DNA from: Tunturiibacter empetritectus
GTDB lineage: Bacteria > Acidobacteriota > Terriglobia > Terriglobales > Acidobacteriaceae
Assembly: GCF_014201375.1 (NCBI RefSeq)
Contig: NZ_JACHDZ010000001.1
Span: 723,206 to 787,205, forward strand
Direction of reading: 5' to 3'
DNA: 64,000 nt
Within the stretch, counting starts at the first letter, position 1. Every line of letters starts with the position of its first letter. Positions 49,254-56,256 of this stretch are shown here, piece by piece. Made by a program: the position numbers and the translations under genes. The notes beneath the pieces are model-generated. The model did no database searches. It worked only from the letters and a program-made list of their open reading frames with translations, and was not told the DNA's origin.

Positions 49254-49327
49254 TTCCGACCAACGGGAGGACCGAAGCAGCAAGCCTCGCCCAAACAAGG
49301 TATATACGTCACGAAGTGACCGCCCGC
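49254..49327. repeat. Left copy of repeats flanking the porin gene
   Basis: It contains TTCCGACCAACGGGAGGACC (49254-49273), repeated exactly in direct orientation at 51087-51106. It also contains CGTCACGAAGTGACCGCCC (49307-49325), which is the exact reverse complement of 51020-51038; the similarity extends into TATACC with one two-base difference. The second block has an internal GTCAC-GAA-GTGAC palindrome. Confidence 0.75.
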
Positions 49328-49335
49328 ATCGGGGT

Positions 49336-49363
49336 CCCCACGAACAGGTCTTCGTTCGTGGGG
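49336..49363. repeat. Perfect 10-base stem-loop in a convergent gap
   Basis: CCCCACGAAC and GTTCGTGGGG pair perfectly around an 8-base loop. It lies between the ends of the ABC permease and porin genes, which converge, so it may stop transcription from both sides although it has no U-tract. It could equally be another mobile palindrome. Confidence 0.5.
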
Positions 49364-49408
49364 TGGCAAGCGCAGTGGGCCCGTCCCGCAAGACATGTGA
49401 GTCTCATC

Positions 49409-50896
49409 TCACCAAGCCCCGGTCTTCCCACCAACCCACCAAACCATACCCATAGTCAGCGTAGGCTGATCCGTCGACAACACCCCAGGCTTGTTCGTCA
49501 AAAAGAACGGAACATTGCTCCAGTCCCTTCGATACTCCACACGAGTCAAAAATCCTTCGCCGAACTTGTACTCATAAGTCCCCGTAAACTCCTTCAGCGC
49601 CTGAGTCGTCCCGCTGAAGAGTCCTCCACGATCCGACAAGTACTCGGTCCGTCCGCCCAGAGCCATCTTCGGCGTCAGCTGATACCGTGCATAAGCCGCC
49701 CCGCCATCCACATGCGCAGGCGCGGAAGACTCACCAGGCGCAGCATTCGCCCACTCCCGCGAGATTAAATAGTCCCCTTCAAGCGAGAGCGCCAGCTTCG
49801 GCGTAGCGTTCCACGTCACGTAGCTGTCGAAGATATGCTGCTTGCCATCCGGAGCAGGAGTAATCGCCTTCAGGCACAGCCCAGGCTGTACCGGCGTAGT
49901 GCAGTTCATAGCCGGCGCAGCATCCGGATGGTCTTGTCCAAGGTAGTAGTTGAAGTTCCAAAGCACACTCTTTACAGGTTGCGCCGTGAATCCGAACAGT
50001 TCGTCCTTGAACGAGTTCGTAGGCTCAGACTGATCGGTTCCATTCACCAGCCAGTAGTTCACCGCCAGCTTGTCGTTCACCTTGTAGCTGCTCCGGACGC
50101 CAGCATGATAGAACGGCAGATAGTCGAAGAAGAACGACCGCGAGTAGTTCACCTGGTCTTTCGTATAGTTGCCTTCGATTCCCAGCGAGCTCGCCCACTT
50201 GCCCACATCTACCGTCAGTCCCTTCCCCAGCGGAACGACATACGTTCCATACACCTGAAAGATATTCCGGTAGATATCCGGTCGCGGCTCATTCTGCGGA
50301 CTCCCCTGCAGCGTCTCCGTCGCCTGTCCAAACTGCAGATCCAACCGAACTCCGTACCGCCTCCCCGCCGCAACATCAGGGTCGCGCGCAAACACGACGT
50401 CAGCCTGATTGATGCTGAACGCATTGCTCAGCACGTCGTAGGTCCGTAGATACTGAACCCGCCCAATCGGATGATTGAAGTCGTAATCGTAGTACCCGTC
50501 GAAGGTGTAGTTCAGCGTTGCGCCGCCGGGCAGTTGTGTTGGCAGGATCGAAGCCACAGGAGAAGCTGGTGTTGAAGTGGCTTGGTGACTCACTGCTGCC
50601 GACGCCGGAACAGACGCTACGCTGCTGCTCGACACGCTCTCCACACTGCTTCGGACTTCTGCAGCAGGGCCGATCAGAACCGCCGGCCTCAGCGTCGCCA
50701 CCTCTGTCGTCGCAACTGGCCGTTCCTTGTGCAGCTCTGCCTCCAGCGCGCTTACCCGCAGCGCCAGATCGTGCACCGTCTGTCGTAGCTCCTCAACGTC
50801 AGCGTTGGTAGGAGCAGCCGTCGCTGTCCGCGCGCTCGATTCAAACCCTGACGACAAAACAAGAGAGAAAAGGAGGAGTCGATTGAAGCAACGCAT
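49409..50896 (-). CDS. Outer-membrane porin-like beta-barrel protein with coiled-coil N terminus
   Basis: A 495-residue exported protein. The signal peptide (about 1-27) is followed by a short coiled coil (about 32-58, DVEELRQTVHDLALRVSALEAEL), a Ser/Val/Ala-rich linker (to about 120) and a barrel domain with alternating strands such as NYTFDGYYDYDF and YRNIFQVYGTYVVPLG. This is like the BBP2-type outer-membrane porins of Acidobacteria. It ends in Trp. The frame extends ten codons upstream, but ATG at 50896 has GAGAGG and begins the signal peptide. It may let sugars or small solutes through the outer membrane. The gene lies between two copies of inverted repeat sequence. Confidence 0.82.
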   Translation of the reverse strand: MRCFNRLLLFSLVLSSGFESSARTATAAPTNADVEELRQTVHDLALRVSALEAELHKERPVATTEVATLRPAVLIGPAAEVRSSVESVSSSSVASVPASAAVSHQATSTPASPVASILPTQLPGGATLNYTFDGYYDYDFNHPIGRVQYLRTYDVLSNAFSINQADVVFARDPDVAAGRRYGVRLDLQFGQATETLQGSPQNEPRPDIYRNIFQVYGTYVVPLGKGLTVDVGKWASSLGIEGNYTKDQVNYSRSFFFDYLPFYHAGVRSSYKVNDKLAVNYWLVNGTDQSEPTNSFKDELFGFTAQPVKSVLWNFNYYLGQDHPDAAPAMNCTTPVQPGLCLKAITPAPDGKQHIFDSYVTWNATPKLALSLEGDYLISREWANAAPGESSAPAHVDGGAAYARYQLTPKMALGGRTEYLSDRGGLFSGTTQALKEFTGTYEYKFGEGFLTRVEYRRDWSNVPFFLTNKPGVLSTDQPTLTMGMVWWVGGKTGAW

Positions 50897-51019
50897 AGGC
50901 AGCCCTCTCACAAGCGCATTAAGCAAATCACGTTTGCGGTAAATTGATCGTAAAGGGCCGGACTTCTTCTTGAGTCTTTTTCTGGGGATCTGTCCAGCCG
51001 GACGGGCCTCCTGCGCGGA

Positions 51020-51046
51020 GGGCGGTCACTTCGTGACGCGTATACC
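51020..51046. repeat. Right copy of inverted repeat flanking the porin gene
   Basis: GGGCGGTCACTTCGTGACG (51020-51038) is the exact reverse complement of 49307-49325, and the flanking TATACC is also shared. It lies upstream of the porin start. Confidence 0.7.
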
Positions 51047-51059
51047 GCTTCGCTCGGCG

Positions 51060-51102
51060 CTCCCGTTGGTCGCGAGGGAAGATTGATTCCGACCAACGGG
51101 AG
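51060..51102. repeat. Perfect 13-base stem-loop
   Basis: CTCCCGTTGGTCG and CGACCAACGGGAG pair perfectly across a 17-base loop. The right arm belongs to the 20-base repeat also found at 49254-49273. It sits between the porin and DUF374 genes, upstream of both. Confidence 0.7.
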
Positions 51103-51166
51103 GACCACGCGAAGCTCTAAAAAGGCGTGCGAACGCCCGGCAGGACAGGCAGGTAAACTGAACGAA

Positions 51167-51826
51167 GTGGCCTCCACCTACACCCTCAAACAACGCCTCG
51201 CCCTCGCCATCGTCCCCCGCCTCGCGAGCGCGACCATCCGCCTCCTCGGCATGACCCTCCGCTTCGAAGACGTCCGCGACCCCGGCGCCCCCCTTGGCTT
51301 CGACGCCCCACCCCCAGCCGTCTACGCCTTCTGGCACCGCTGCCTGCTCACCAGCGCCTGGCACTTCCGCAACCACGACATCGCCATCCTCATTAGCCCC
51401 AGCTTCGACGGCGAACTGATCGCCCGCACCGTAGAGCGCCTCGGCTACATGGCTATACGAGGCTCCAGTTCACGGTCAGGCTCCCTAGGCCTGCGGAACA
51501 TGCATAAGGCCTACCTGGACGGCCACTACTGCGCCATCACCGCCGACGGCCCGCGCGGTCCCGCCATGGTCGCCAAACCCGGCGTCACCCAGCTCGCCCA
51601 ACTCGCCGACAGCCGAGTCGGAACCTTCTACGTCCTCCCTGAGCGAGCCTGGCAGCTTCGCTCCTGGGACCGCTTTTTCATCCCCAAGCCGTTCTCACGG
51701 GTCTTCATAGGCTGGCCCCTTCTGACGACCGCCAACGAGGAAGCCGTTCAGGCCGCCCTCGATCGCGCCGTCGAACTGGCCGAGTCTCGAATCAGCAATC
51801 CTGGAAAAAATCGGAAAAAAAGTTGA
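51167..51826 (+). CDS. DUF374 lysophospholipid acyltransferase-like protein
   Basis: A protein of about 219 residues in the DUF374 branch of the PlsC-like acyltransferases. It shows VYAFWHRCLL (the His motif), LISPSFDGELIAR, GSSSRSG and ITADGPRGP, which are the family landmarks. It may acylate a lipid A or phospholipid precursor at the inner membrane. The frame is open to 51083 through repeat DNA; GTG at 51167 is the first start after the repeats and leads into the expected sequence, but its ribosome site is weak. The C terminus is Lys-rich. It is followed by the CACCAC array and queA. Confidence 0.82.
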   Translation: MASTYTLKQRLALAIVPRLASATIRLLGMTLRFEDVRDPGAPLGFDAPPPAVYAFWHRCLLTSAWHFRNHDIAILISPSFDGELIARTVERLGYMAIRGSSSRSGSLGLRNMHKAYLDGHYCAITADGPRGPAMVAKPGVTQLAQLADSRVGTFYVLPERAWQLRSWDRFFIPKPFSRVFIGWPLLTTANEEAVQAALDRAVELAESRISNPGKNRKKS

Positions 51827-51857
51827 AAAAGTTGGCGTATTTTTCGTCGTCAAAATT

Positions 51858-51919
51858 CACCACACAAAACACCACATCGTCACCGCGTTTCACCACACAA
51901 CTCACCACGATTTCACCGC
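51858..51919. repeat. Helically phased CACCRC array upstream of queA
   Basis: Six hexamers CACCAC or CACCGC begin at 51858, 51870, 51881, 51891, 51903 and 51914. The spacings are 12, 11, 10, 12 and 11 bases, so all lie on one face of the helix. The array ends 16 bases before the queA start and must overlap its promoter. Confidence 0.7.
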
Positions 51920-51934
51920 TAAAATTGACATAGA

Positions 51935-53029
51935 TTGCTCGTATCCGACTTCAATTTCGACCTCCCCGAAGAGCTGATAGCCCAGTCCCCACCGGCGATT
52001 CGCGGCTCCAGCCGCATGCTCCTCTTCGACCGGACCACCGGCCGGTACCACGACAATTTTTTTCGAAACATCCCCCAAATCCTCAGCCCCGGCGACCTCC
52101 TCATCCTCAATGACAGCCGCGTCTTACCGGCGCGCCTCTACGCCACCCGCGCCCGCAGCCAACAAACCCAACAAAACTCGCCCGACCCCACAGGCCGCAT
52201 CGAAGTCCTGCTCACACAACAACTTGCCCCAAATGATTGGACGGCATTAGTCCGCCCCAGCCGCAAGATCCAGCCCGGCGAACGCCTCCTCTTCCACGCC
52301 CCTAACGAAGCAAAACCCTTGCTGGAAGCGGAAATTATCTCCGCCTCCAAGTTCGGCGAACGCGCCCTCCGTTTCTCCCCCGTGCTAGACTTCCACGCCA
52401 TCCTCAACAAAATAGGCCACATGCCGCTCCCCCCGTACATTCACCGCGAGGACAGCGAGGCCGATCGCGACCGCTACCAGACAGTCTTCTCCCAAGAATC
52501 CGGCAGCGCCGCCGCCCCCACCGCCGGCCTCCACTTCACCCCTGAGATCCTCAACCAACTGAAACGAAACAACATCCAGGTTGAAACCCTCACCCTCCAC
52601 GTGGGATTAGGAACCTTTCAACCAGTCCGGGCTGAAAAGCTGGAAGACATCCGCCTCCACGCCGAACACTACACGCTTCCTGCGACGACCGCAGAGGCCA
52701 TCAACTCCGCTCTTAGCGAAGGCCGCCGCATCATCGCAGCTGGCACGACCACGACCCGTACGCTTGAACATTGCGCCCATATGTCTGCAGGAAACTTTCT
52801 CGAACCTCACTCGGGTCAGACGAGCATCTTCATCAGTCCTGGCTATAGGTTCAAGATTGTGAGCGGTCTCCTGACAAACTTCCATCTTCCACAATCCACG
52901 TTGCTTATGCTGGTCAGCGCCTTTGCAGGGGGAGCTGATGGAAGGGAAGGAGTGCTTGCTGCTTACGCTCATGCCGTTGAGCAGAGGTACCGCTTTTTCA
53001 GTTATGGCGACTGCATGCTTCTTCTTTAG
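51935..53029 (+). CDS. queA: S-adenosylmethionine:tRNA ribosyltransferase-isomerase QueA
   Basis: A 364-residue enzyme that transfers and isomerises the ribosyl part of SAM onto 7-aminomethyl-7-deazaguanine in tRNA, the step making epoxyqueuosine. Hallmarks are the N-terminal [42 protein letters not shown] and GTTTTRTLE. The start is TTG without a ribosome site; it is the only start giving the standard N terminus, and translation may be leaderless or weak. The phased CACCRC array covers the region just upstream. No other queuosine gene is in the window. Confidence 0.95.
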   Translation: MLVSDFNFDLPEELIAQSPPAIRGSSRMLLFDRTTGRYHDNFFRNIPQILSPGDLLILNDSRVLPARLYATRARSQQTQQNSPDPTGRIEVLLTQQLAPNDWTALVRPSRKIQPGERLLFHAPNEAKPLLEAEIISASKFGERALRFSPVLDFHAILNKIGHMPLPPYIHREDSEADRDRYQTVFSQESGSAAAPTAGLHFTPEILNQLKRNNIQVETLTLHVGLGTFQPVRAEKLEDIRLHAEHYTLPATTAEAINSALSEGRRIIAAGTTTTRTLEHCAHMSAGNFLEPHSGQTSIFISPGYRFKIVSGLLTNFHLPQSTLLMLVSAFAGGADGREGVLAAYAHAVEQRYRFFSYGDCMLLL

Positions 53030-53070
53030 GCTCCCTTCCTGAAGACGGTTCCGGATCGAAAAAATGGGGA

Positions 53071-53180
53071 TGGTTTCTTGCGCCTTAAAGTGGTTTTTGC
53101 AGGGGATTTTTGAAAAACCTGTGTGCAAGACGTGGTTTTTTGCGTGGTAGAACCTGGTGAATTGCATGGTGGAACGTGGT
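53071..53180. repeat. Helically phased TGGT array upstream of polA
   Basis: TGGT begins at 53133, 53145, 53155, 53167 and 53177 (spacings 12, 10, 12, 10), mostly as GTGGT, with two further copies at 53071 and 53091. Read on the minus strand this is the same kind of motif as the array before queA, in opposite orientation. It occupies most of the queA-polA gap. Confidence 0.62.
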
Positions 53181-53306
53181 GGGAAGACGCGTTGAAAACA
53201 GGTGCGAAAAACATGCCACGATTTTCAACTTTATTTCTGAGTGCTGAGATGACTGCCCATCTTCGGCGGTCCCACGTCCAGCTGCAACGCGCTACCATCA
53301 GACAGA

Positions 53307-56144
53307 ATGGCAAAGACACCCGACACCAAAGCATCCTCCGAGCAGAAGCCCCCGATCTACCTCCTGGACAGCATGGCTTTTATCTTCCGCGCATACCACG
53401 CGATGCAGCGTCAGCGCCCTATGTCCACGCGGAGCGGCATTCCCACGGCGGCGACCTATGTCTTCGTGAATATGATCAACAAGCTTCGCAAAGACTTTTC
53501 TCCTCACTATCTTGCTGCCATTTACGACCTGTCCGGTCCGGTCTTCCGCGACGAGCGTGCTCGCGAGATGAAGTCGGTGAAGAAGTTCAACATCAAAACC
53601 CAGCAGTTTGAAGAGATCGATTACCTTGGCTACAAAGCCAACCGAACAGAGATGCCCGCCGATCTTGCACAACAGCTTCCCTTCATTCGCCGTGCCCTTG
53701 AAGCCTTTCGCATCCCAATTCTTAGTTACGAGGGATTCGAGGCGGACGACGTAATAGGAACACTGTCCTGCAAGCTCTCTGCTCTGGGCCACAAGGTCTA
53801 CGTTGTTTCTTCTGATAAGGATATGATGCAGCTCGTCAATGAAGACGTGTTGATTCTCAATCCAACGAAGGACAACCTCATTCTCGACAGTGCGGGTGTT
53901 GAGGCTGCATTAGGTGTCCCGCCAGAACGTGTCATCGATGTGATGGCTCTGCGCGGCGACTCTATCGATAACATTCCCGGGGCGCCGGGCATCGGCGATA
54001 AAGGCTCGGTCGAGCTGATTCAGCAGTTCGGCACCGTCGAGGCCGCACTTGATCGCGCGGATGAAGTAAAGCGAAAGACGTATCGGGAATCACTGCAAAA
54101 CAATCGCGACAACATTCTTCTTTCTAAAGAGCTCGTAACGATTCACACCGGGGTGCCTATCGAATATGAACTGGACGATATGCTTACCCAGGCGCCAGAC
54201 AATGCTGCGTGCCGTGAACTTTTCTCGGAGCTCGAGTTCACAACTTTGCTGAAGGAGCTTGCTCCTTCCATCTCCAGTGCTCCCCTTACCTACAATCTGC
54301 AACCTACGCCGGAGCAGATAGCGGCACTACTTACTGATGCTCGTTCCATTCATCTTTCCGGAAGAGTCAATGGCTTAACCGTGGCTGTTTTTGAGGATGC
54401 CCGGGCTCTTGCAGAAGAGGTCGCCATGGATTTGTCCACAGAACAAGAGGTTGAGCCGGAGCCGCTGCCATCGCAATCCATGTCACTCTTTGAAACTCCG
54501 GAGCCAAAGAGTCCGGAGCCTAAGGCTCCGACAGGTGCATCAGTTTTCCAGATTGGTTTAACGACATCTGCTGATTTCGCCATAGTCGTCTCTCTTCACG
54601 CGCCTGGTTTGAGAGAGGCTCTGGAAGACCCGACCCTTCCGAAGCACGCCCACGACCTCAAAGCGGTCCTTCGGGCGCTCGAGCCTCACAAGATCGACCT
54701 GGCCGGGGTTCGGGATGACGTCATGCTTTACAGCTACCTCGTCAACCCGACGCATGGCTCTCACACTCTTCCAGACGTTACGGCCCGGTTTACCGATCGC
54801 GCCCTGAGCCCTGCCTCAAAGACGCCGACTGAGAGCGAGATTGCCAATCTGCTGCCCGAAGCGGCCAACGCGATACATCGCCTCTCCGGCACACTTCGCA
54901 GTCAGATTGAAGCCGCCGAACTGACGCATATCTACGAGACGATGGATCTGCCGCTGGTTCCTGTTCTGTTGCGAATGGAGCAGGCGGGTGTGCGGATTGA
55001 CTCCGCGGTTCTCGGGGAGATGTCCATTCGGCTTGCTGTTGATATAGATAATCTAGCCGAGCGTATTTATGCTGATTCGGGCCATCGGTTCAATATCAAC
55101 TCGCCCAAGCAACTCGGCGAAGTTCTCTTCAACAAGATGCTTCTTCCCAAGCCGATGAAGTATGGCAAGGGCAAAGTTGTCTCTACGGCTCAGGATGTTC
55201 TGGAAGAGCTTGCGGAACATCATGCTGTTCCAGCTCTTGTGCTCGAATATCGTCAACTCGCGAAGCTCAAATCGACCTATATCGACTCGCTTCCTCAGCT
55301 TACCGATGCGATGGGCCGTGTTCATACCACATTCAATCAAGTGGGTACGGCGACTGGCCGCCTCTCCAGTACGAATCCGAACCTGCAGAACATTCCTGTT
55401 CGCACTGCTCTCGGCCGCGAGATTCGCGCTGCATTTATTCCTGCTCCGGGCAATGTGCTGATGTCGGCAGACTATTCGCAGATCGAACTGCGCCTGATGG
55501 CCCACTTCTCGCAGGACCCTTTGTTACTCGATGCCTATCGAACCGGGAAAGACATTCACACGTTGACTGCGAGCGAGGTGTTTGGCGTTGACGCTGTGAC
55601 GATGGATAAGGAGACACGCGCTCGCGCAAAGGCTGTTAATTTTGGCATCGTCTATGGCATCAGTCCGTTTGGGCTTGCGGCGCAGTTGAATATTGATCAG
55701 AAGACCGCCAAAACCTACATTGAGACTTACTTTGAACGCTATAAAGGTGTCCAGCGCTTCATTGAAGAGACACTCGAGACAGTGCGTCGAGATCAATCGG
55801 TGAAGACGTACTTTGGTCGAATCCGGCCAATCCCTGATATTCAATCCCGCAACCCCAACATGCGCGGTTTTGCTGAGCGGACTGCGATCAACACGCCGCT
55901 CCAAGGGACTGCTGCTGATCTCATCAAACTCGCGATGCTTAAGATTGACCAGCTGATCCGCGATCGTAAGTTGAAGTCGCAGATGACGCTTCAGGTGCAT
56001 GACGAACTGCTCTTCGACGTCGTTCCGGAAGAGGCCCAAGAACTTCAAGAACTGGTGAAGCAGGAGATGGAGCACGTTGCCGAGTTCTCCATTCCGATCG
56101 TTGCTGAGGTGGGCATCGGACCAAACTGGCGCGACATAAAGTAG
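53307..56144 (+). CDS. polA: DNA polymerase I
   Basis: A 945-residue family A polymerase for Okazaki fragment processing and repair. The 5' nuclease domain (about 15-320) is intact, with FEADDVIG and SSDKDM. The polymerase domain has DYSQIELR (722-729), RARAKAVNFGIVYG (771-784) and QVHDE (896-900). The middle 3'-5' exonuclease-like region (about 330-530) lacks the DxE of motif I and the YxxxD of motif III, so proofreading is probably absent. An extra segment at about 84-115 lengthens the arch of the nuclease domain compared with E. coli. The ribosome site is weak. The TGGT array lies upstream. Confidence 0.96.
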   Translation: MAKTPDTKASSEQKPPIYLLDSMAFIFRAYHAMQRQRPMSTRSGIPTAATYVFVNMINKLRKDFSPHYLAAIYDLSGPVFRDERAREMKSVKKFNIKTQQFEEIDYLGYKANRTEMPADLAQQLPFIRRALEAFRIPILSYEGFEADDVIGTLSCKLSALGHKVYVVSSDKDMMQLVNEDVLILNPTKDNLILDSAGVEAALGVPPERVIDVMALRGDSIDNIPGAPGIGDKGSVELIQQFGTVEAALDRADEVKRKTYRESLQNNRDNILLSKELVTIHTGVPIEYELDDMLTQAPDNAACRELFSELEFTTLLKELAPSISSAPLTYNLQPTPEQIAALLTDARSIHLSGRVNGLTVAVFEDARALAEEVAMDLSTEQEVEPEPLPSQSMSLFETPEPKSPEPKAPTGASVFQIGLTTSADFAIVVSLHAPGLREALEDPTLPKHAHDLKAVLRALEPHKIDLAGVRDDVMLYSYLVNPTHGSHTLPDVTARFTDRALSPASKTPTESEIANLLPEAANAIHRLSGTLRSQIEAAELTHIYETMDLPLVPVLLRMEQAGVRIDSAVLGEMSIRLAVDIDNLAERIYADSGHRFNINSPKQLGEVLFNKMLLPKPMKYGKGKVVSTAQDVLEELAEHHAVPALVLEYRQLAKLKSTYIDSLPQLTDAMGRVHTTFNQVGTATGRLSSTNPNLQNIPVRTALGREIRAAFIPAPGNVLMSADYSQIELRLMAHFSQDPLLLDAYRTGKDIHTLTASEVFGVDAVTMDKETRARAKAVNFGIVYGISPFGLAAQLNIDQKTAKTYIETYFERYKGVQRFIEETLETVRRDQSVKTYFGRIRPIPDIQSRNPNMRGFAERTAINTPLQGTAADLIKLAMLKIDQLIRDRKLKSQMTLQVHDELLFDVVPEEAQELQELVKQEMEHVAEFSIPIVAEVGIGPNWRDIK

Positions 56145-56256
56145 CACTCTTTATCGCTGCTTGTAGCATGACGACGTTGAGTTGCTCGTGTCGTGCAGTA
56201 AGTGACGGCAGTGCGAGTTTTCCTAGGTAGTTGGCGGTAGCATGGCTAGATAAGCT

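Noticed and set aside
51925..51930. TTGACA as a -35 for queA
   Set aside because: It is five bases before the start codon, and the bases where a -10 should be are inside the gene and do not match.
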